DNA of 8,978 nt from Myxococcales bacterium (GTDB lineage: Bacteria > Myxococcota_A > Polyangia > Polyangiales > Houyiibacteriaceae). Position numbers and translations under genes: made by a program. A model generated the notes under the pieces. It saw only the letters and a program-made list of their open reading frames with translations. It did no database searches and was not told the DNA's origin. The stretch spans positions 2,678,226-2,687,203 of the forward strand of contig CP070650.1 of NCBI GenBank assembly GCA_020354595.1, in the 5' to 3' direction. Each line of letters begins with the position of its first letter. Position 1 is the stretch's first letter. This document shows, piece by piece, positions 6,823 to 8,978 of the stretch.

Positions 6823-8156
6823 TCCACCCCGTCCACGATGAGCTCGAACGCTCGTTCGTCCGCGCTCGGCTCGTCCGCATCGGGCAGCGCATGGCCGAGA
6901 TTCGTCACCACGAACAACAGTCTCGTGGTCGCCCCGTCGAGCTCGATCGGCAGAAACGCGCGCGGTGTGACCCCCGTGTGCGGTGCCGAAATGCGCCGGA
7001 CCTCGTTACCACGCTCGTCGAGCTGAACCGCGACGAAGGACCAATGCACCCCATACTCCCCGCGCAGCCAAGCGCGAAGTCGCTCGGCGTCTTGCCAGGC
7101 GGGCGCGTCCATCACCACGTACGCGCTCCCGAAAGGATGAAGCGGCGTCTGCGATGACACGCGGGTCGGAACGCGTGTCATCGTTCGCGAGGGCGAGACT
7201 CGAGCGTCGTGGTCGAGGCTCGATAACGCCTGGTTCTCGGTTTCTCCTCGTCCAACGAACCACCGAATCGTGGCGAGGTCTTCGACATTGTCGAGCAATC
7301 GGTCGCCACTCAGCTCGACCGCGGTCTCGACTGCAGACCACAGGTCGGGGTCGGCACGGAGGTCGTCGCCTTCCCAGGTCCGCTGACTCGCCAACGTCCA
7401 AAGGTCGCGCACGAAACGGCCGGAGCCCCCGTCGTGTCGCGCCGAGAGATACGCGAGCCACATCGCGCCTCCTGCGCCGTTGCCTGCTGCGCCATCGACC
7501 CACGAACGAAACGGCTCCGCCTGTTGCTCGTGGACGGCGTCATCGCAGCCGAAGCGTCCGGTCAGCTCCCACGTGAGCCACGCGGCCGTCGCGCGCCGCC
7601 ACGTTTCGGCCTCCGCCGGGTCCGCGCTCAGTAGCAGCGCGTCGGCGTATGCCGTGGTGACACAGGCATCGAGCGACGCAGCAGGTATCGCGGGGCTGAG
7701 CACGGCAAAGGCGGAAGCCCGGTCCAGATACGTCCACGGGACCAAGCCGTCGGAATACGCTGCGCTCGGCAATGATCCGCTGAGATATAGATCGAGCTCC
7801 GGCCCGCCGCCGAGGTCGCCATCGGATACCGGTCGGGGCCAGCCCATTGCATCGAGCCGGGCGCGCGCGTATTCGAGGGCTCGCATCGCTCGACGCATCG
7901 TGTCTTGGCGCACGCCCGGGTCCGCGTGCACGGCAAGCAATGCATAGGGCGATCGGATCGTCACCCCCGTGTCGCTCGGGCGCTCGGTCGGGACGGGGGC
8001 TGGGGTTCGGGGCCCCGTCCACACCCGGGAGGTCATCGACACGATCGCCTCGGCCATCTCGTCCGCACCCAGAAGATCGCCCTGCGCGAAGGCGGTTTGC
8101 GTCTGCAGGACGATCGCCAAGGCGGCGCAGCCGATGTTTGATTTCACCCATGGCAT
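6819..8156 (-). CDS. Secreted protein resembling MXAN_6640-type metalloproteases, zinc motif absent
   Basis: A 445-residue protein with a signal peptide: basic K5, hydrophobic core about 8-18, cleavage likely after AFAQ (25). The mature part carries DGDLGGGPELDLYL (112-125), the hallmark segment I associate with the MXAN_6640 family of putative myxobacterial metalloproteases, followed where those have HExxH by VTTAYADALLLSA (167-178), with no zinc ligands. The later WRRATAAWLTWE (186-197) matches the usual W-x2-E-x-x-A-x-W helix but has Arg/Ala in place of the acidic ligand. The C-terminal part (about 340-440) is beta-rich like the family's terminal domain. It therefore looks catalytically dead, perhaps a binding protein. 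The frame extends upstream to 8210, but that start would lack an N-terminal signal peptide and overlap the divergent gene; 8156 (or GTG at 8147) fits the signal peptide. No strong ribosome site is seen. Family assignment is inferred. Confidence 0.7.
   Translation of the reverse strand: MPWVKSNIGCAALAIVLQTQTAFAQGDLLGADEMAEAIVSMTSRVWTGPRTPAPVPTERPSDTGVTIRSPYALLAVHADPGVRQDTMRRAMRALEYARARLDAMGWPRPVSDGDLGGGPELDLYLSGSLPSAAYSDGLVPWTYLDRASAFAVLSPAIPAASLDACVTTAYADALLLSADPAEAETWRRATAAWLTWELTGRFGCDDAVHEQQAEPFRSWVDGAAGNGAGGAMWLAYLSARHDGGSGRFVRDLWTLASQRTWEGDDLRADPDLWSAVETAVELSGDRLLDNVEDLATIRWFVGRGETENQALSSLDHDARVSPSRTMTRVPTRVSSQTPLHPFGSAYVVMDAPAWQDAERLRAWLRGEYGVHWSFVAVQLDERGNEVRRISAPHTGVTPRAFLPIELDGATTRLLFVVTNLGHALPDADEPSADERAFELIVDGVD
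7152..7183. repeat. Perfect 11-bp inverted repeat with 10-base spacer
   Basis: The arms are CGATGACACGC (7152-7162) and GCGTGTCATCG (7173-7183), exact reverse complements, around a 10-base spacer. It lies inside the secreted-protein gene, where it encodes the near-repetitive M-T-R-V-P-T-R-V-S-S. There is no following T-run on either strand, so it is not a typical intrinsic terminator. It could be an RNA hairpin, a protein-binding palindrome or a by-product of the codons used. Confidence 0.85.
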
Positions 8157-8186
8157 TTGACACGATCCGCATATACCTTCTACATC
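8157..8186 (+). promoter_or_regulatory. Possible promoter for the 8205 gene
   Basis: An exact TTGACA at 8157-8162 is followed after 18 bases by TACATC (8181-8186), a weak -10. Transcription from it would start near 8193, at the edge of the ribosome site, leaving a very short leader. The -35 match is good but the -10 and the position make this tentative. The 48-base gap must also hold the start region of the - strand secreted-protein gene. Confidence 0.3.
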
Positions 8187-8191
8187 CAAGC

Positions 8192-8199
8192 TGGAGGGG
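8192..8199 (+). promoter_or_regulatory. Strong ribosome binding site for the 8205 gene
   Basis: The run tggagggggac contains a near-ideal Shine-Dalgarno core about six bases before the ATG at 8205. It decides the start of the gene against the TTG at 8157, which opens the same frame but has no such site and lies in the likely promoter. Confidence 0.8.
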
Positions 8200-8204
8200 G
8201 ACCT

Positions 8205-8753
8205 ATGCACGACGGCCGTTTCGATCCTAGCGGCTTCTACGAATTCAATCTGACCGGCGGCACGGTGCGTACCCGCGCCGGCGAGCGGGTCGTGATGCTG
8301 AGCGAGAACGTTCTCTCATCCTTGGTCGAGGCGGCCGCGCGCGACGGTGACCTGACGCCGCTCCGCCGTCTCGGAGAGCTCCTCGGTGAGCAGGTGCTGA
8401 GCGGGCTCGACCGTCCGGCGTCGGTGCTGTCGGCAGAAGCCGTGCTCGGTCACACGTCGGCGGTGACCGCGTTGTTCGGCTGGGGCCGTCTGGCGTTCGA
8501 GCGTTGGGGCCCCGCGCTCGTGATCGCGCTACGCGACAAACCGGAGCTCGACGAAGACGAGCTCGGCGCTGCCGCGTTGCTCGGAGGTCTGTTTTCGGAG
8601 ATCTCCCAACGACAGGTCTCTTGTGTCCCCACCGGCGATTCGAAGTTCATCATGGTGGACTTCGAAGTCGCTGAGACGGTGTGGGGTTGGTACAAGGACG
8701 GAGCGGATTTGCCCGCGATCGTGGGCATGCTCGAAACGAAGAGGGCATCATGA
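8205..8753 (+). CDS. Small cytoplasmic protein, possibly V4R/TRAPP-like fold
   Basis: A 182-residue protein without signal peptide or membrane segment. Residues 33-110 are mostly helical and contain LGELLGEQVLSGL and a F-x-x-W-G-R-L-A-F-E-R-W-G-P-A-L-V motif. Residues 118-152 read GLFSEISQRQVSCVPTGDSKFIMV, which resembles the end of V4R-type domains, where a conserved Cys-containing strand-turn-strand follows a G-L-x-S helix. Residues 153-177 form a final helix around VAETVWGWYKDG. I recall similar uncharacterised proteins in myxobacteria but cannot name the family with certainty; V4R-like domains usually bind small hydrophobic ligands or act as sensory adaptors. The start at 8205 is set by a strong ribosome site. 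The TGA overlaps the ATG of the next gene, so both products are probably made together and may work as a pair. Confidence 0.7.
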   Translation: MHDGRFDPSGFYEFNLTGGTVRTRAGERVVMLSENVLSSLVEAAARDGDLTPLRRLGELLGEQVLSGLDRPASVLSAEAVLGHTSAVTALFGWGRLAFERWGPALVIALRDKPELDEDELGAAALLGGLFSEISQRQVSCVPTGDSKFIMVDFEVAETVWGWYKDGADLPAIVGMLETKRAS

Positions 8754-8978
8754 GCGATCGCGAAGACAGGCTTCGATCTCTGCTCGATCGGGTGCGCGCG
8801 AAGCGCCCCGCGGAGCGAACCACCCACGCGGCAGACGCGCTCGAGCGAATTCGCACGGCCTCGGGAACGACGTCCGCCGTCTCGACCTCCTCGTCGCTTC
8901 ACGCTCCGCCGGCCGTTCAACCGACGCCCGTGCCGAGCCCAGAGCCTTTAACGTCCCCGAGCATCGAGAGTCCGACCC
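8750..8978 (+). CDS. N-terminus of an unrecognised protein, cut by the window end
   Basis: An open frame starts at ATG 8750, overlapping the preceding stop as ATGA, with GAGGG a few bases upstream, and stays open to the end of the window (76 codons). The protein begins with a charged, probably helical segment (MSDREDRLRSLLDRVRAKR, then THAADALERIRTAS), and from about residue 40 turns into a Ser/Pro/Thr-rich stretch typical of a disordered linker. No signal peptide or membrane segment is seen, so the product is likely cytoplasmic, with any folded domain beyond the window. Function is not recognisable. Coupling to the gene at 8205 suggests a shared role. Confidence 0.7.
   Translation, partial: MSDREDRLRSLLDRVRAKRPAERTTHAADALERIRTASGTTSAVSTSSSLHAPPAVQPTPVPSPEPLTSPSIESPT

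Noticed and set aside
7152..7183. Inverted repeat as an intrinsic transcription terminator
   Set aside because: No T-run follows either arm and it lies mid-gene, so a Rho-independent terminator is unlikely.
8157..8210. Upstream starts of the two divergent genes at 8157 (+) and 8210 (-)
   Set aside because: The + frame has a strong ribosome site only for the ATG at 8205, and the - frame needs the later start at 8156 for an N-terminal signal peptide; using both long forms would make the genes overlap at their 5' ends.

Overview
GC-rich bacterial DNA, almost entirely coding, most likely from a myxobacterium or close relative (Myxococcota, formerly Deltaproteobacteria). The evidence is family-level: an MXAN_5187-type protein, a secreted protein laid out like the MXAN_6640 putative metalloproteases, the tail of a thrombospondin type-3 (TSP3) repeat protein, a lipoprotein, and a long-form HflX. 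No tRNA, rRNA, CRISPR array, insertion sequence or phage gene was seen, and no gene-free stretch exceeds about 110 bases.

Layout. (1) 1-1640, + strand: the last 24 codons of a TSP3-repeat protein, a lipoprotein gene whose signal peptide is encoded by an imperfect hexamer repeat, and an MXAN_5187-family gene. (2) 1618-5357, - strand: a tight operon read nagZ, DUF2804 gene, hflX. nagZ and the DUF2804 gene share an ATGA stop/start; hflX starts at a TTG 12 bases after the DUF2804 stop. The DUF2804 frame is full length without frameshifts but is interrupted by two in-frame TAG codons. (3) 5358-5466: the divergent control region between nagZ and pcnB. (4) 5467-6822, + strand: pcnB, poly(A) polymerase I family. 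(5) 6819-8156, - strand: a secreted protein that looks like a metalloprotease relative without its zinc-binding helix; it contains a perfect 11-bp inverted repeat. (6) 8157-8204: short divergent region. (7) 8205-8978, + strand: a small protein, possibly of V4R/TRAPP-like fold, coupled by an ATGA overlap to a gene that runs off the window.

Most of this is housekeeping: cell-wall recycling (NagZ), ribosome-associated GTPase (HflX) and RNA 3'-end polyadenylation (PcnB), mixed with lineage-specific envelope and uncharacterised proteins. No clear new defence or biosynthetic system is visible. The points most worth a second look are the double-amber DUF2804 gene, the protease-like secreted protein without HExxH, the JAB-like metal-site motif in the HflX N-terminal domain, and the inverted repeat at 7152-7183.
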